A stretch of DNA of 64,000 bases. Source: a cyanobacterium endosymbiont of Rhopalodia gibberula (GTDB lineage Bacteria; Cyanobacteriota; Cyanobacteriia; Cyanobacteriales; Microcystaceae). The DNA is taken from positions 124,001 to 188,000 of the forward strand of contig NZ_AP018341.1 in NCBI RefSeq assembly GCF_003574135.1, given 5' to 3'. The translations under genes were made by a program, and so were the position numbers. Numbering within the stretch: the first letter of the stretch is position 1; each line of letters opens with the position of its first letter. Of the stretch, positions 63,481-64,000 are shown one piece after another. The notes under the pieces were generated by a model that saw only the letters and a program-made list of their open reading frames with translations, was not told the DNA's origin and made no database searches.

Positions 63481-64000
63481 ATGACGCGGCAATATACAAT
63501 TACCCTTCTTCCTGGTGATGGCATTGGGTCCGAAATCTTGACGGTTGCTGTAAAGATTCTACATGTCATTGGAAAACAGTTTAATATCAAATTTAACTTT
63601 AAAGAAGCCCTCATTGGAGGATCAGCAATCGATGCAACGGGGAAGCCCCTTCCTGAGGAAACCTTAACATGCTGTCGCAACAGTGATGCTGTTTTATTAG
63701 CTGCCATTGGGGGGTATAAATGGGATAATCTCCCTCGTTATCAACGTCCTGAAACAGGATTATTAGCTATTCGTGCCGGACTTGACCTTTTTGCCAACTT
63801 GCGTCCTGCAACCATTTTTCCCCAACTAATTGACGCTTCCTCTCTTAAACGAGAAGTGATAAGAGGAGTTGATATCATGGTAGTTCGAGAACTGACAGGG
63901 GGCATTTATTTTGGACAGCCTAAAGGCATTTTTAAGACGGAAATAGGAGAAAAACGAGGAGTTAACACGATGGCTTATATAGAGTCAGAAATTGACCGTA
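63481..64000 (+). CDS. leuB: 3-isopropylmalate dehydrogenase LeuB (partial, N-terminal half)
   Basis: Third enzyme of leucine synthesis. From the ATG at 63481 the frame is open to the window edge (173 codons of a protein of about 360). Diagnostic segments are [14 protein letters not shown] at the N-terminus, [31 protein letters not shown] and [17 protein letters not shown]. No ribosome site is obvious upstream. The gene suggests leucine is still made internally. Confidence 0.96.
   Translation, partial: MTRQYTITLLPGDGIGSEILTVAVKILHVIGKQFNIKFNFKEALIGGSAIDATGKPLPEETLTCCRNSDAVLLAAIGGYKWDNLPRYQRPETGLLAIRAGLDLFANLRPATIFPQLIDASSLKREVIRGVDIMVVRELTGGIYFGQPKGIFKTEIGEKRGVNTMAYIESEIDR

Noticed and set aside
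1-64000. CRISPR array, tRNA or rRNA genes
   Set aside because: No regularly spaced repeats, no T-loop/acceptor pattern and no rRNA-like conserved stretch was seen on reading both strands; a covariance search was not possible.

Overview
The window looks like a chromosomal segment of a cyanobacterium undergoing genome erosion. Gene content is cyanobacterial: NdhD and NdhF of the NDH-1 complex, a glycine-tailed RRM protein, an rpsP/KH pair, a DUF151 nuclease and GapN. The DNA is AT-rich, only about 46% of it lies in intact genes (my sum of gene lengths), and the long spacers hold recognisable dead genes. Among the dead genes are a Psb27 photosystem II assembly factor and a heme oxygenase, the first step to phycobilins. 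Live respiratory genes beside dead photosynthetic ones fit a non-photosynthetic cyanobacterial endosymbiont, such as the spheroid body of rhopalodiacean diatoms (Epithemia/Rhopalodia). The organism name is an inference; no nif or rRNA gene is present to confirm it.

Layout. 1-9138: partial mfd, a large empty spacer, the rpsP-KH-hypothetical cluster and ndhD. 10869-14305: a complete ECF-type ABC importer (S, fused double ATPase, T). 16781-25293: a Rieske oxygenase flanked by two related hairpin repeats, dead desaturase and ycf46 genes, an SH3 membrane protein, a UPF0104 membrane protein and hspA. 25294-41971: ndhF, a nucleosidase-like protein, an M20 amidohydrolase, a dead polysaccharide export gene, secA, nadA and a Tat-exported MBL-like protein. 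43489-49108: a STAS protein, Mini-III, a tandem duplication carrying one dead and one live SepF-like gene, and a SulP transporter. 49250-64000: dead psb27, hemN beside a dead heme oxygenase, a DUF151 nuclease, a ferredoxin-type aldo/keto reductase, a dead DUF2064 gene, an RRM protein, an integrase fragment, aspS, gapN and partial leuB.

How it fits together. The retained genes cover respiration (ndhD, ndhF), protein export and quality (secA, hspA), translation (rpsP, aspS, mrnC), NAD, heme and leucine synthesis (nadA, hemN, leuB), NADPH supply (gapN) and uptake (ECF importer, SulP). The lost genes concern light harvesting, photosystem II assembly, lipid unsaturation and extracellular polysaccharide, all plausibly dispensable inside a host. 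Spacers also carry many perfect inverted repeats with unrelated stems and a recurrent T7A7 motif. No rRNA, tRNA, CRISPR array or intact insertion sequence was seen.
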